Shown here: one piece after another, positions 7,779 through 16,086 of the stretch
Layout of the letters: each line of letters starts with the position of its first letter
Numbering within the stretch: the first letter of the stretch is position 1
DNA from: an uncultured Acetatifactor sp.
Lineage (GTDB): Bacteria > Bacillota > Clostridia > Lachnospirales > Lachnospiraceae
Reading direction: 5' to 3'
DNA: 29,921 nt
Assembly (NCBI GenBank): GCA_910586515.1
Contig: CAJUGL010000040.1
Location: 1 to 29,921, forward strand
Notes under the pieces: model-generated
What the model was told of the DNA's origin: nothing
Seen by the model: the letters and a program-made list of their open reading frames with translations, nothing else
Database searches by the model: none
Position numbers and translations under genes: made by a program

Positions 7779-8042
7779 CTACTGCCACTCTTTCGTGCGG
7801 ATATACTCTGTCAGCAGTTCCTCCACCAGCTCGTCCCGCTCTACTTTCATGATCATGCTGCGGGCGTTCATATGACTGGTAATGTAAGTGGGATCCCCGC
7901 TCATAATATATCCCACAATCTGGTTCACCGGATTGTATCCTTTTTCCGTCAGTGCCTCATATACGGCGGACAGTACTGCCTTCGCTCCGCTCTCAGGTTC
8001 CGAATCTACCTTAAAGTATTGTGTATTTTCCAAATTCTGCAT
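7779..8042 (-). CDS. ireB: IreB-family regulatory phosphoprotein (DUF965/YrzL)
   Basis: 87 residues matching the IreB family along its length, with the characteristic ALTEKGYNPVNQIVGYIMSGDPTYITSHMNARSMI block. In Enterococcus, IreB is phosphorylated on N-terminal threonines by the PASTA kinase IreK and restrains cephalosporin resistance. The likely equivalent threonine here is T7, in the ENTQYFKVD segment. It is the first gene of the ireB-ruvX-DUF1292-fur-rnj cluster and has a good promoter 79 bp upstream. GGAGG before the ATG at 8040-8042 supports the start. Confidence 0.93.
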   Translation of the reverse strand: MQNLENTQYFKVDSEPESGAKAVLSAVYEALTEKGYNPVNQIVGYIMSGDPTYITSHMNARSMIMKVERDELVEELLTEYIRTKEWQ

Positions 8043-8120
8043 ACCTTGACCTCCATACCACGGGAAGACACCAAATGCTCCGAATTTGCCTACGCCTGCC
8101 CTGTCGATATACCTTTATTT

Positions 8121-8149
8121 AATATAACTCATTTGTATGTAAAATTCAA
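8121..8149 (-). promoter_or_regulatory. Sigma-A-type promoter of the ireB-ruvX-fur-rnj cluster
   Basis: On the minus strand a -35 box TTGAAT (8144-8149) and a -10 box TATATT (8121-8126) are separated by exactly 17 bp. Transcription would start near 8114, giving an ireB leader of about 70 nt. It is the only clear promoter before the run of eight closely spaced minus-strand genes ending at 2506. Confidence 0.7.
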
Positions 8150-8182
8150 GTCCGGGTTTTCAGACGTGAAAAATAACTTCAC

Positions 8183-8214
8183 GTAACAGTTCAGATAGGG
8201 CGCTGAACTGTTAC
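8183..8214 (-). repeat. AACAGTTCAG palindrome copy 2, possible mtaB terminator
   Basis: A perfect 12-bp inverted repeat: GTAACAGTTCAG at 8183-8194 and its complement at 8203-8214, with an 8-nt loop. It lies 4 bp after the mtaB stop codon. On the minus strand it is followed by a second small hairpin (CGTGAA...TTCACG) containing TTATTTTT, so this copy may act as a terminator for mtaB before the ireB promoter. It shares its 10-bp core with the element at 137-176. Confidence 0.75.
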
Positions 8215-8218
8215 AACT

Positions 8219-9553
8219 TCACATCATAATTTCATCTGTCAGAAAGCCTTTTACCGTAACTTCCGTCAGCGAATTCACCGCCCCCTGCGTCTCCTCCACC
8301 GCCACCTTTACATAGTCCTTCGTGTGTCCTACCAACAGGCTTCTTCCGTCTATCTCCCTGCGCTCTTCCAGCAGAACCTCAGCGGTTCTGCCTATGTAGC
8401 GTTCCCTGAATTTCCTGGCCTGCCCGGCCCCCATCGCCAGAAGTTCCCCGCTGCGCCGTGTCTTCACCTCATCGGAAATCTGCTCCGGCATGGATGCCGC
8501 AGCCGTACCGGAACGCCTGGAATACTTGAAAACATGCATCTCGTAAAAATCCACCTTCTCCAGAAACGCCCGGCTCTCCGCAAACTCCTCCTCTGTCTCC
8601 CCGGGAAAGCCCACAATCACATCCGTGGTGACTGCGGGAAAGTCAAAAACTTCCCTCAGCCGTCCCACACAGTCATAGTATTCCCCGGCAGTATAGTGTC
8701 TATTCATCCTTTTCAGCGTAGCGTCGCAGCCGCTCTGCAGAGACAGATGAAAATGCGGACAGAGCTTCGGCAAGTCTGCCAGCCGTTTCGCCGTCTCCCG
8801 GGTGACGACCCGAGGCTCCAGAGAACCCAGCCGGATTCGTTCCAGTCCCGGAACCCCGCATATTTTCTCCGTCAGTTCCACCAGCGCGCTCTTTCCGTTA
8901 TATTCGTCACGGCCTCCCCGGGCGAAATCTATCCCGTAAGAACTGATATGAATACCCGTAAGTACGATTTCCCGGTAACCGGCCTCCGCCATCCCCCGCA
9001 CCTCCCGAAGAATATCCTCCTCCCTGCGGCTGCGGACTCTTCCCCTGGCATAGGGAATCGCGCAGTAAGAGCAAAACTGATTGCAGCCGTCCTGTATCTT
9101 TATGTAGGCCCTGGTATGCTCCCGGGTGAGCTTCAGCTGCATTTCTTCGTATTCGTGGATTTGTCCTATATCGGGAATCGTCGTGCCGTCCAATGTCTTG
9201 TTCTTTCTCTCCGCCAGATAGGTCTCCAGAATCTGCGCTATATCTTTTTTGCGGTTATTCCCCACTGCCAGGTCAATGCACTCATCCCGCTCCACAGCCT
9301 CCTGTCCTGTCTGTACATAACAGCCCACCGCCACAACCACCGCGTCCGGGTTCAGCTGTCTGGCCCGGTGGAGCATCTGTCTGCTTTTCCTGTCCGCAAT
9401 ATTGGTGACCGTACATGTGTTCACAATATAAATATCCGCCTTCTCCTGAAACGGCACAATGCGGTACCCCTTTTCCCGGAGAATCTGTCCCATGGCCTCC
9501 GTCTCATAGGCGTTGACTTTACAGCCCAGGTTATACAATGCCACACTTTCCAC
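8219..9553 (-). CDS. mtaB: tRNA t6A37 methylthiotransferase MtaB
   Basis: A 444-residue radical-SAM methylthiotransferase that converts t6A37 to ms2t6A37 in tRNAs reading ANN codons. The N-terminal UPF0004 domain supplies three iron-sulfur cysteines, C11 (YNLGCKVN), C47 (NTCTVTN) and C78 (VGCYVQ). The radical-SAM motif is C157xxxC161xxC164 (GCNQFCSYCAIPYARGR), and a TRAM-like RNA-binding domain occupies roughly the last 65 residues. The NLGCKVNAYE opening distinguishes MtaB from MiaB and RimO. It starts with GTG (9551-9553) after GAGAGGAATC. It is transcribed divergently from the HPr-like gene and separated from ireB by the palindrome at 8183-8214. Confidence 0.95.
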   Translation of the reverse strand: MESVALYNLGCKVNAYETEAMGQILREKGYRIVPFQEKADIYIVNTCTVTNIADRKSRQMLHRARQLNPDAVVVAVGCYVQTGQEAVERDECIDLAVGNNRKKDIAQILETYLAERKNKTLDGTTIPDIGQIHEYEEMQLKLTREHTRAYIKIQDGCNQFCSYCAIPYARGRVRSRREEDILREVRGMAEAGYREIVLTGIHISSYGIDFARGGRDEYNGKSALVELTEKICGVPGLERIRLGSLEPRVVTRETAKRLADLPKLCPHFHLSLQSGCDATLKRMNRHYTAGEYYDCVGRLREVFDFPAVTTDVIVGFPGETEEEFAESRAFLEKVDFYEMHVFKYSRRSGTAAASMPEQISDEVKTRRSGELLAMGAGQARKFRERYIGRTAEVLLEERREIDGRSLLVGHTKDYVKVAVEETQGAVNSLTEVTVKGFLTDEIMM

Positions 9554-9588
9554 GATGATTCCTCTCTTTTTTTTGTATTGTTTTCACC

Positions 9589-9617
9589 TTGACTTTTATC
9601 CTCTCAGCCATTAATAT
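9589..9617 (+). promoter_or_regulatory. Promoter of the HPr-like gene
   Basis: The plus strand shows TTGACT (9589-9594), a 17-bp spacer and TAATAT (9612-9617), close to the sigma-A consensus. The start point would be about 9624, and a strong AAGGAGGT ribosome site follows at 9642-9649 before the ATG at 9655. It overlaps the divergent upstream region of mtaB. Confidence 0.75.
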
Positions 9618-9654
9618 GGAGTCTGTAGAAAGGAAATCATCAAGGAGGTAAAGC

Positions 9655-9888
9655 ATGAAGACAGTACAGATCTTCCTAAATTCTATCGACAAAGTTAAGT
9701 CTTTTGTAAACGATATTTCCAAGTTTGATTATGACTTTGATCTGGTATCCGGCAGGTACGTAGTGGATGCCAAATCCATCATGGGCATTTTCAGCCTGGA
9801 TTTGTCCAAGCCCATAGACTTGAACATCCATACGGAAGAGGGCGCCGATGAAGTACTTGAGCTGCTGCAGCCCTATATTGTAAAATAG
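9655..9888 (+). CDS. HPr-like protein lacking the PTS histidine
   Basis: 77 residues, HPr-sized. The regulatory serine region is well preserved: DAKSIMGIFSLDL around S41 corresponds to the KSIMG(V/I) motif containing Ser46 of Bacillus HPr. The phosphotransfer site is not preserved: where HPr has IHARPA, this protein has SIDKVKSF, with Asp in place of His15 and no Arg17. It therefore cannot carry phosphate from enzyme I to sugar permeases. Like Crh of Bacillus, which also lacks His15 but keeps Ser46, it may serve only as a Ser-phosphorylated regulatory partner, for example of CcpA; that is inference. It has its own promoter and terminator, the only plus-strand gene in a 24-kb minus-strand region. 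Confidence 0.8.
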   Translation: MKTVQIFLNSIDKVKSFVNDISKFDYDFDLVSGRYVVDAKSIMGIFSLDLSKPIDLNIHTEEGADEVLELLQPYIVK

Positions 9889-9907
9889 TTCCCGGCCGGG
9901 TACGGCA

Positions 9908-9956
9908 AAAAGGCCCTGAGAGCAGCCGCCTTATCCTCTGCTCCCAGAGGCCTTTT
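9908..9956. terminator. Bidirectional terminator between the HPr-like gene and thiI
   Basis: An imperfect hairpin pairs AAAAGGCCCTGAGAGCAG (9908-9925) with the complementary segment at 9938-9956, with a small bulge and a 12-nt loop. T-runs flank it in both directions, so it can end the plus-strand HPr-like transcript and the minus-strand thiI transcript. Confidence 0.75.
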
Positions 9957-9973
9957 ATCGTTTTATCCTTTTA

Positions 9974-11152
9974 TCATTCCACTACGATCAGTTCCTTTGT
10001 CTCCAGCGCAGTTTTCACCAATTCCTCAATCTTCTCTTCCAGATTGCGCTCATGCCGGCGGATAACCTTGACATTCGGCTTGGTCACGGGATGTTTTGCC
10101 ACAAAAATCGTGCAGCAGTCTTCATAGGGAAGAATGGATGTCTCAAAGGTTCCGATCTTTTCCGAGACTTCCACAATCTCCTTTTTGTCAAACCCGATCA
10201 GCGGACGATATACCGGAAGCGTGCATACCTCGTTTGTAGCAGCCAGGGAACTCATGGTCTGAGAGGCCACCTGACCGATGCTCTCCCCTGTAATCAGCCC
10301 CAGGCAGCCTGTCTCCTCCGCAATATGCTCTGCAATCCGCATCATATACCGACGCATTATGATCGTCAGCTCCTCGTGGGGACATTTTTCGTAAATATAT
10401 AATTGTATATCCGTAAAATTGATCACATGGAGCCAGATCGGCCCGGTATACCCGGCCACGATTCTGGCCAGGTCAACCACCTTGGCCTTGGCCCTGTCGC
10501 TGGTGTAGGGCGGCGCGTGGAAATAAACCGCGTCCAGCTTCACTCCCCGCTTCGCTATCATATACCCGGCCACGGGAGAGTCAATGCCGCCGGACAAAAG
10601 CAGCATGGCCTTGCCTCCGGTGCCCACGGGCATTCCTCCCGGCCCGGGAATCGTCTCCGAATAGATATAGATTTTATCCCTGATTTCTATATTCAGCAAT
10701 ATATCCGGCTCATGTACATCCACCGACATTTCCGGATAGGCCCGCAGAACGGCCTCCCCCAAATCCGCATTGATCTCCATGGACTCTTTGGGGTAATCCT
10801 TACGCGCGCGTCTGGCATGAACCTTGAAGGTTTTGTTCCTGTCCGGGTACACCCTGCCTATATATCCCACAACCGTGTCGCAAAGTTTGCCGAAACCCTC
10901 ATCCTCGGCATACACCACAGGGCAGATACCGGATATGCCGAAGACCTTCTTCAGTCTCTCCACCGTCTCCTCAGCGTCGAATTCCCCTGCGGCCTCCACA
11001 TGAATCCGCCCCTGGGATTTATGGATGCTGAACTCTCCCTCGCATTTCTTCAGCGCATTTCGTATCTGATGTACCAATGCGTCCTCAAACAGATAGCGAT
11101 TCTTTCCCTTGATGCCAATCTCGGCATATTTTATCAAAAAAGCAGTAAACAT
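9974..11152 (-). CDS. thiI: tRNA 4-thiouridine synthetase ThiI, without rhodanese domain
   Basis: 392 residues. It adenylates U8 of tRNA for sulfur insertion and can supply sulfur for thiazole synthesis. After an N-terminal ferredoxin-like part there is a THUMP domain (about 60-165), followed by the PP-loop pyrophosphatase domain with SGGIDSPVAGY from residue 187. The E. coli enzyme has a C-terminal rhodanese domain with a catalytic Cys; this protein ends before it, as is usual in Firmicutes, where a dedicated cysteine desulfurase is the sulfur donor. That partner is the gene directly upstream, 18 bp away. The ATG at 11150-11152 is preceded by GGGAGGAGAT. Confidence 0.96.
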   Translation of the reverse strand: MFTAFLIKYAEIGIKGKNRYLFEDALVHQIRNALKKCEGEFSIHKSQGRIHVEAAGEFDAEETVERLKKVFGISGICPVVYAEDEGFGKLCDTVVGYIGRVYPDRNKTFKVHARRARKDYPKESMEINADLGEAVLRAYPEMSVDVHEPDILLNIEIRDKIYIYSETIPGPGGMPVGTGGKAMLLLSGGIDSPVAGYMIAKRGVKLDAVYFHAPPYTSDRAKAKVVDLARIVAGYTGPIWLHVINFTDIQLYIYEKCPHEELTIIMRRYMMRIAEHIAEETGCLGLITGESIGQVASQTMSSLAATNEVCTLPVYRPLIGFDKKEIVEVSEKIGTFETSILPYEDCCTIFVAKHPVTKPNVKVIRRHERNLEEKIEELVKTALETKELIVVE

Positions 11153-11170
11153 ATCTCCTCCCGATTCCCG

Positions 11171-12343
11171 TCAACTCCTGCGGGTATATTTCCGCAGTAT
11201 AGGAATTTTACCATACATTGCCCGCAATGTATAGTCTATTTCCTCTTCCGTAGTATATACGGAAAAACTGAACCGTATAGTGGAATCCAGCAGCGGCTTC
11301 TCCACGCCGATGGCCTTCAGCGTCACAGAGGGCTGGGGCTTGCGGGCAGCGCATGCGCTTCCTGCGGACACATATATCCCGTCCTCCTCCAAAGCGTGAA
11401 GCAGTACCTCGCTGCGGACGCCTGCCACAGACACGCTGACAATATGGGGCGCGGTTCCTTCCCCCTCCGGCCTGCCCGGCAGCAGCCCGTTTATCTTCAC
11501 CCCCTCCAGCTTCCGCACTCCTTCCAGGAAGCGACGCTTCAGCCCGTACAGTCTCCTCACATCGTCGTCATAATGCTCGTACAGAAGTTCCGCCGCCTTG
11601 GCAAAACCCGCGATGCCGGGGACATTGTCCGTGCCCGAACGGAGATTCATCTGCTGCCCGCCTCCGTGAATGATAGGCTGTATTTTCACCTTTTCCCCCA
11701 CATAGAGCAGCCCCACGCCCTTGGGGCCGTGGATTTTATGGCCGCTGGCGGAGAGCAGGTCAATGCCCATCCTTTTGGGGTAAATTTTGGCCTTGCCGAA
11801 CCCCTGTACCGCGTCCACATGAAACAGCGTGTTGGGATTCATCCGCTTCACCAGCGCTCCTGCCTCTTCCACCGGTTCCAGGGCGCCGATCTCATTATTG
11901 GTATGCATGACGGATACCAGCACCGTACCCGGAGTCATTGCCCGCTGCAGCTCCTCCAGGGAAATCCGCCCGCAGGAATCCACGGACAGATAAGTAACCA
12001 TATAGCCCAGGGATTCCAGATAGCGCATGGTATTCAGAACGGCCGGATGCTCGATTCCGGTGGTGATCAGATGATTTCCCCGCCTGCGGTTTGCCGCCGC
12101 GCAGCCCACCAGAGCCATATTGTCCGATTCCGTACCTCCTGAAGTAAACAGAATTTCCTTCTCGTTTACTTTCAGAAGCCTGGCAAAGGTCTCCCTGCCA
12201 TAACGCAGATATTGTTCGGCCTCCATTCCCTTCCGGTGAAGGCTGGATGGATTGCCGTAATCCCCGCACATGATCTTCGTCATCAACTCCGCGACTTCGG
12301 GAAACACCCTGGTGGTGGCGGAATTGTCCAAATATACTTCCAT
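11171..12343 (-). CDS. Cysteine desulfurase (NifS/IscS family)
   Basis: 390 residues from the ATG at 12341-12343 (MEVYLDNSATT), which has AAAGGAG upstream; the frame is open 22 residues further but without a ribosome site. It is a PLP enzyme that removes sulfur from cysteine as a protein persulfide. Visible sites are TSGGTESDN, binding cofactor phosphate, HVDAVQ, the PLP lysine K203 in SASGHKIHGPKG, and the catalytic loop cysteine C331 in SAGSACAARKPQPS. The loop and the position directly upstream of thiI indicate the NifZ-type partner that feeds 4-thiouridine synthesis. No iscU is adjacent, which argues against a general Fe-S role, although this cannot be excluded. Confidence 0.94.
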   Translation of the reverse strand: MEVYLDNSATTRVFPEVAELMTKIMCGDYGNPSSLHRKGMEAEQYLRYGRETFARLLKVNEKEILFTSGGTESDNMALVGCAAANRRRGNHLITTGIEHPAVLNTMRYLESLGYMVTYLSVDSCGRISLEELQRAMTPGTVLVSVMHTNNEIGALEPVEEAGALVKRMNPNTLFHVDAVQGFGKAKIYPKRMGIDLLSASGHKIHGPKGVGLLYVGEKVKIQPIIHGGGQQMNLRSGTDNVPGIAGFAKAAELLYEHYDDDVRRLYGLKRRFLEGVRKLEGVKINGLLPGRPEGEGTAPHIVSVSVAGVRSEVLLHALEEDGIYVSAGSACAARKPQPSVTLKAIGVEKPLLDSTIRFSFSVYTTEEEIDYTLRAMYGKIPILRKYTRRS

Positions 12344-12542
12344 AGGTATTACTCCTTTATTCTCAATGCCATCCGGCCGCATACCGTCCTGCGAAAGGCG
12401 GAAGCCCAAACGGCGAAATCAAGTTACCATATCATATGCAGAAAATTCCGTCCCCGTCCCTGTCTGCGCCGGAAACCTGCCGCCGGCCCGCGGACTCCCT
12501 CTTTCGGTCAGAGGAGGGGACTCCCGGAGCCGCCGGCAACCA
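12344..12542 (-). other. GC-rich intergenic segment with imperfect hairpin
   Basis: This 199-bp gap between rsmE and the cysteine desulfurase gene has no recognisable gene. At about 12480-12538 a GC-rich imperfect inverted repeat (CTCCCTCT against AGAGGAGG, flanked by GCCGGC on both sides) could fold on the minus strand after rsmE. It has no T-run, so termination is uncertain. Confidence 0.35.
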
Positions 12543-13289
12543 TCATGTCTCCAGAAGATACACCATCCAGGAGAGGACTGTCAGTCCCGCCGTTTCCGTC
12601 CGGAGAATACGCCTTCCCAGAGTCACCGGCTCCAGACCGCCCTCAAGGGCCAGAGCGATTTCCTCCTCCGCAAAACCGCCCTCCGGCCCGATGAACACAG
12701 CCACATCCTGCCCCGGCCTCAGATTCTCCAGAATCCGTCTTGTCCTGGACATATCCTCAGCCAGCTCATAGGGAATCAGCTTTACCTCCATGGCCGAGGC
12801 GGCTTTGACTGCCCCGGCAAAATCCCGCACCTCCGTCACCTCCGGGATAACGGCGCGTCTGCTCTGCTTTGCGGCAGCCTGGGCAATATTCTGCCACCTG
12901 GCCCTTCGGGCCGCCGCTTTCCCCGCATCCAGCTTCACCACACAGCGCTTCGCCGCCACGGGAACGATACTGTATACGCCGAGTTCCACCGCCTTCTGGA
13001 TAATCAGCTCCATCTTATCCGCCTTGGGCAGCGCCTGAAACAGATGAATGCGGGCCGGCAGCTCCACCCCCGTCTCCCTGATAAAACGCAGTTCGCAGAG
13101 AATGCGCTCCTCCTCCATGGCCAGAATACCGCAGCGGTATTCCCTGCCGTCCAGGCCGTTGCTGACGGACAGCTCCTCCCCCACTTTCATGCGAAGCACA
13201 TTTCTGATATGATTTACATCCTGTCCCGATATAATTATACTTTTGTCCTGTAAATTGATCTGCCCCGGCTCAACAAAAAACTGATGCAT
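12543..13289 (-). CDS. rsmE: 16S rRNA m3U1498 methyltransferase RsmE
   Basis: A 248-residue SPOUT-class enzyme that methylates N3 of U1498 in 16S rRNA. It begins MHQFFVEPGQI, the usual RsmE opening, with an N-terminal PUA-like domain including HIRNVLRMKVGEEL. The C-terminal knot carries FIGPEGGFAEEEI and VTLGRRILRTETAGL, which bind SAM. It follows prmA in the same direction with a 127-bp gap; prmA-rsmE adjacency is common in Firmicutes. AGAGGAG precedes the ATG at 13287-13289. Confidence 0.96.
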   Translation of the reverse strand: MHQFFVEPGQINLQDKSIIISGQDVNHIRNVLRMKVGEELSVSNGLDGREYRCGILAMEEERILCELRFIRETGVELPARIHLFQALPKADKMELIIQKAVELGVYSIVPVAAKRCVVKLDAGKAAARRARWQNIAQAAAKQSRRAVIPEVTEVRDFAGAVKAASAMEVKLIPYELAEDMSRTRRILENLRPGQDVAVFIGPEGGFAEEEIALALEGGLEPVTLGRRILRTETAGLTVLSWMVYLLET

Positions 13290-13416
13290 TTACTCTCCTC
13301 TTACCCTCCCGCGATCCGCCTTCCTCCGGCAGACTCCGTTCATTTCCGCCAGCGCCCCGGATTTCCGCGCAAGACACGCCCTTCCTGAACCCGCCCGCAT
13401 ACGGCGGAGCGGACGA

Positions 13417-14403
13417 TTACCCCTTCCGCGCGGTTACGCTGACCCACTCTCCCTGGCGATTCACTTCCAGAATCTCCAGACCTGCCGCCCGGACAGCGCT
13501 CACCACATCTTCCTCCCTGTGCTCGATGATGCCGGAAGTAATATAGACGCCGCCCGGCTTAAGCTGCCCGGTAATCACCGGCGTCAGCGGAATCAGAACC
13601 TCTGCCAGAATATTTGCCGCCACAATGTCATATCGTCCGTAGCCCGCCTGATCCTGCACGTCTCTGTCCGTAATGATATTGCCGATCAGCATGTCGAAAC
13701 GTTCAGGCTCGATATCGTTGGCCCGGCAGTTCTGCGCTACGGCCTCCAGCGCACAGGGATCCAGATCCGTCCCAAAGGCATGCCCGGCGCCGAACATCAG
13801 AGACAGTATGGACAATATCCCGCTCCCTGTCCCCACATCCAGAACCTCCGCCCCTGCCGTCACATACTTGCGAAGCTGCCGGACACAGAGCTGCGTGGTC
13901 TCATGCATTCCCGTCCCGAAAGCCGTCCCCGGATCGATATGCAGCACATACTTTCCCTCATCAGCCTTCTCCCTCTTCTCCCAGGAGGGAATGACCAGTA
14001 TATCGTCGATATAAAATTGATGAAAATACTGCTTCCAGTTATTGATCCAGTCCAAATCCTCCGTCTCCCCCAAGGTGACTGAACCTTCCCCGATATCGCA
14101 GAATTCCCGCAGTCCCTCCAGCTCCTCCCGAATTCGGGCCAGCAGGGTATCCGTATCCGTCTTCTCCCCCTGGATCTCCAGGCTTCCGCCTTCCTTCTCC
14201 TCCACGAAAAAGCTCAGATAGGCAATGCCGTCATCCTCTGGTCCCTCCGGCAGAATATCTACGAACATCTGTTCTTTTTCCAGGGCCGTCAGGGGAATAT
14301 TGTCCTCGACCTGCGCGCCCTCCAGCCCAATGTCATAGAGCGCGCTGATGATGATATCCTCAGCATCTGTTATTGTCTTAATCCTGAATGTCTTCCACTT
14401 CAT
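13417..14403 (-). CDS. prmA: Ribosomal protein L11 methyltransferase PrmA
   Basis: A 328-residue SAM enzyme that trimethylates ribosomal protein L11. The SAM site EVLDVGTGSGILSI is clear, preceded by the substrate-proximal DPGTAFGTGMHETTQLC, and ANILAEVLIPL follows. The N-terminal L11-recognition domain contains LYDIGLEGAQVED. I place the start at the ATG 14401-14403 (MKWKTFRI); the frame extends 19 residues upstream but those codons lie within the preceding gene and AGGGAGAGATCAGG fits this ATG. The gene overlaps the end of the O-antigen-ligase-like gene by 26 bp, so co-expression with it is likely. Confidence 0.95.
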   Translation of the reverse strand: MKWKTFRIKTITDAEDIIISALYDIGLEGAQVEDNIPLTALEKEQMFVDILPEGPEDDGIAYLSFFVEEKEGGSLEIQGEKTDTDTLLARIREELEGLREFCDIGEGSVTLGETEDLDWINNWKQYFHQFYIDDILVIPSWEKREKADEGKYVLHIDPGTAFGTGMHETTQLCVRQLRKYVTAGAEVLDVGTGSGILSILSLMFGAGHAFGTDLDPCALEAVAQNCRANDIEPERFDMLIGNIITDRDVQDQAGYGRYDIVAANILAEVLIPLTPVITGQLKPGGVYITSGIIEHREEDVVSAVRAAGLEILEVNRQGEWVSVTARKG

Positions 14404-16060
14404 CCTGATCTCTCCCTTCTTTCTGTTTTTCTCCTCCCCTCCGCTGCCGTTCACACACACCCAGCAGCAGAAAGAGCAGGGGCGTATTCAATACCTGCTG
14501 AAAGCTTATCAAAGCATGAGCTCCATATAAGGAAAGAGCCAACACCCCCATACGGCATATATCCTCCTGCCCGCCCTTTTCTTCCGGGCTTTCCGTACCG
14601 GAATATCTCCTCAATCCGGTATAAAAAATCGCCAGGTAGCATACGGTTCCTAAAATGCCCACATTGCACAGCTGACTCAGCACCTCATTGTGGGCATTGG
14701 TAAACACCGCCCCCTCCCAATGCTCCCCTTTCCACACCTCCGCTCCTGCTCCCTTTTCGGCAAAAACAGCCTGCCCATAACAGTCCGGCCCGGCCCCCAG
14801 CAGCTTGTCCTTTCCGTCTGCCTCCGCAAAGCTTTCCAGGGCAATTCTCCACAGAAATCCCCTGCCGCTGCCGAAATTATCATCCAACCCATGGGACAGG
14901 GCCCCCCAGACTGCCAGGACGGACAGCACAAATACCGCGGAAAATCCCCCCGCTCTGCGCCCTTTCTTCACCGGATTCCCCGCCTTCTTCACCTCCGGGA
15001 AGCTTTTCCTTCTCCCCGTCAATCGGATAGGGGAACGGCCTTCTCCGCTACCCGTGCGCGGCCCGCGGCCCCCTTTGGCGGCAAACTTCCCCTGCACGAG
15101 CCTGTCCAGAAAAAAGCACGCCAGACTGACCAGCCCGGCAGCAGCCCAGCCGTACCATACTGTCCGGCCGAAAATATTCCCGTCCCGCACCACCGCGGCC
15201 TTATCCCCCTGAACGCGCATCAGCTGCTCCATCAGGGCCATTCCCAGAAAAAATCCCGCCGTCAGCAGCCAGAGCCTCCTCCTGACAGCCAAATGTCCCC
15301 GGCCCTGAATAAAGCATACTGCCATACAGACCGCAAGAATCAACAGCCCGCCCTGACTTCCCTGCACACCCAGAAGCACACAGGCCGCCGCCGCTGGGGG
15401 ATAATGCAGAATCCGGACCTTTCCCCTCCGGTCCCTCAGCCAGGGAACCACAGCCAAAACCAGGGCCGCGCTGTAATAACCGCACAGCCAATTGATATTG
15501 CCCAGAGTGGAAAGCATGTGACTATACTCCCAGTCCCCGCTGTTCCAGCCTGCCAGCAGGCCCAGCGGGTCTATCCCCAACCGGTGCAGCAGCCCAAGAA
15601 TGCTCACCAGGAAAAGCGCCGCCTCCCCCAGATAAAGAGGCCAGCCGGAACCGTCATACCGCCTTGACACAAAAAAATAGAGTCCGACAAAAATAAGTTG
15701 GGAAATCGCCCCCATATACCAGCCCTCATACCCCAGCCAGGCCAGTTTCCCGTAGGAACTGACAAGGGCCGATGCCGTCACGGATATCCCATAGGCCGCC
15801 ACCGCCCAATCCACCGCGCTTAGAGCCGAAAGATCCTGCTCCCCGCTCTCCGCGGCCGAGGCGGCGCCTTTGATAAGCGCCGGTATTTCGGCTGCCAGCC
15901 ACAATCCCAGGCACAGAAAAGATATATTTCGAAACAGGATATACTTGGTATCACCCAGCTGCCAATACCCCCCGCCTGTATACAGGGGAAGAGCTGCCAG
16001 TATGGCCGTCATATATAAATTACACAAAACCCCCAGAAATTCGTTTTTACCGCTTTTCAT
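14378..16060 (-). CDS. O-antigen-ligase/Wzy-type polytopic membrane protein
   Basis: 560 residues with many hydrophobic helices (about ten or more) and the family's late loop motif TNAHNEVLSQLCNVGILGTVCYLAIFY, which matches the HNxxL region of the O-antigen ligase/polymerase (Wzy_C) family. Members join or polymerise undecaprenyl-linked glycans; in Gram-positives they work on surface polysaccharide or glycoprotein glycans. A strongly basic, Gly/Arg-rich stretch (about 325-375) interrupts the membrane part and is probably a cytoplasmic loop. No other glycan genes flank it, so the substrate is unknown. It starts at ATG 16058-16060, 26 bp after the anti-sigma factor, with only a weak ribosome site. 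It may be in the sigma-factor transcript. Confidence 0.8.
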   Translation of the reverse strand: MKSGKNEFLGVLCNLYMTAILAALPLYTGGGYWQLGDTKYILFRNISFLCLGLWLAAEIPALIKGAASAAESGEQDLSALSAVDWAVAAYGISVTASALVSSYGKLAWLGYEGWYMGAISQLIFVGLYFFVSRRYDGSGWPLYLGEAALFLVSILGLLHRLGIDPLGLLAGWNSGDWEYSHMLSTLGNINWLCGYYSAALVLAVVPWLRDRRGKVRILHYPPAAAACVLLGVQGSQGGLLILAVCMAVCFIQGRGHLAVRRRLWLLTAGFFLGMALMEQLMRVQGDKAAVVRDGNIFGRTVWYGWAAAGLVSLACFFLDRLVQGKFAAKGGRGPRTGSGEGRSPIRLTGRRKSFPEVKKAGNPVKKGRRAGGFSAVFVLSVLAVWGALSHGLDDNFGSGRGFLWRIALESFAEADGKDKLLGAGPDCYGQAVFAEKGAGAEVWKGEHWEGAVFTNAHNEVLSQLCNVGILGTVCYLAIFYTGLRRYSGTESPEEKGGQEDICRMGVLALSLYGAHALISFQQVLNTPLLFLLLGVCERQRRGGEKQKEGRDQDEVEDIQD

Positions 16061-16086
16061 TTTTGATTATGCCGCATACTCCGGTC

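Noticed and set aside
10403..12142. Plus-strand open frame of 579 codons opposite thiI and the cysteine desulfurase gene
   Set aside because: It lies entirely opposite two well-supported genes and shows no recognisable domain or ribosome site.
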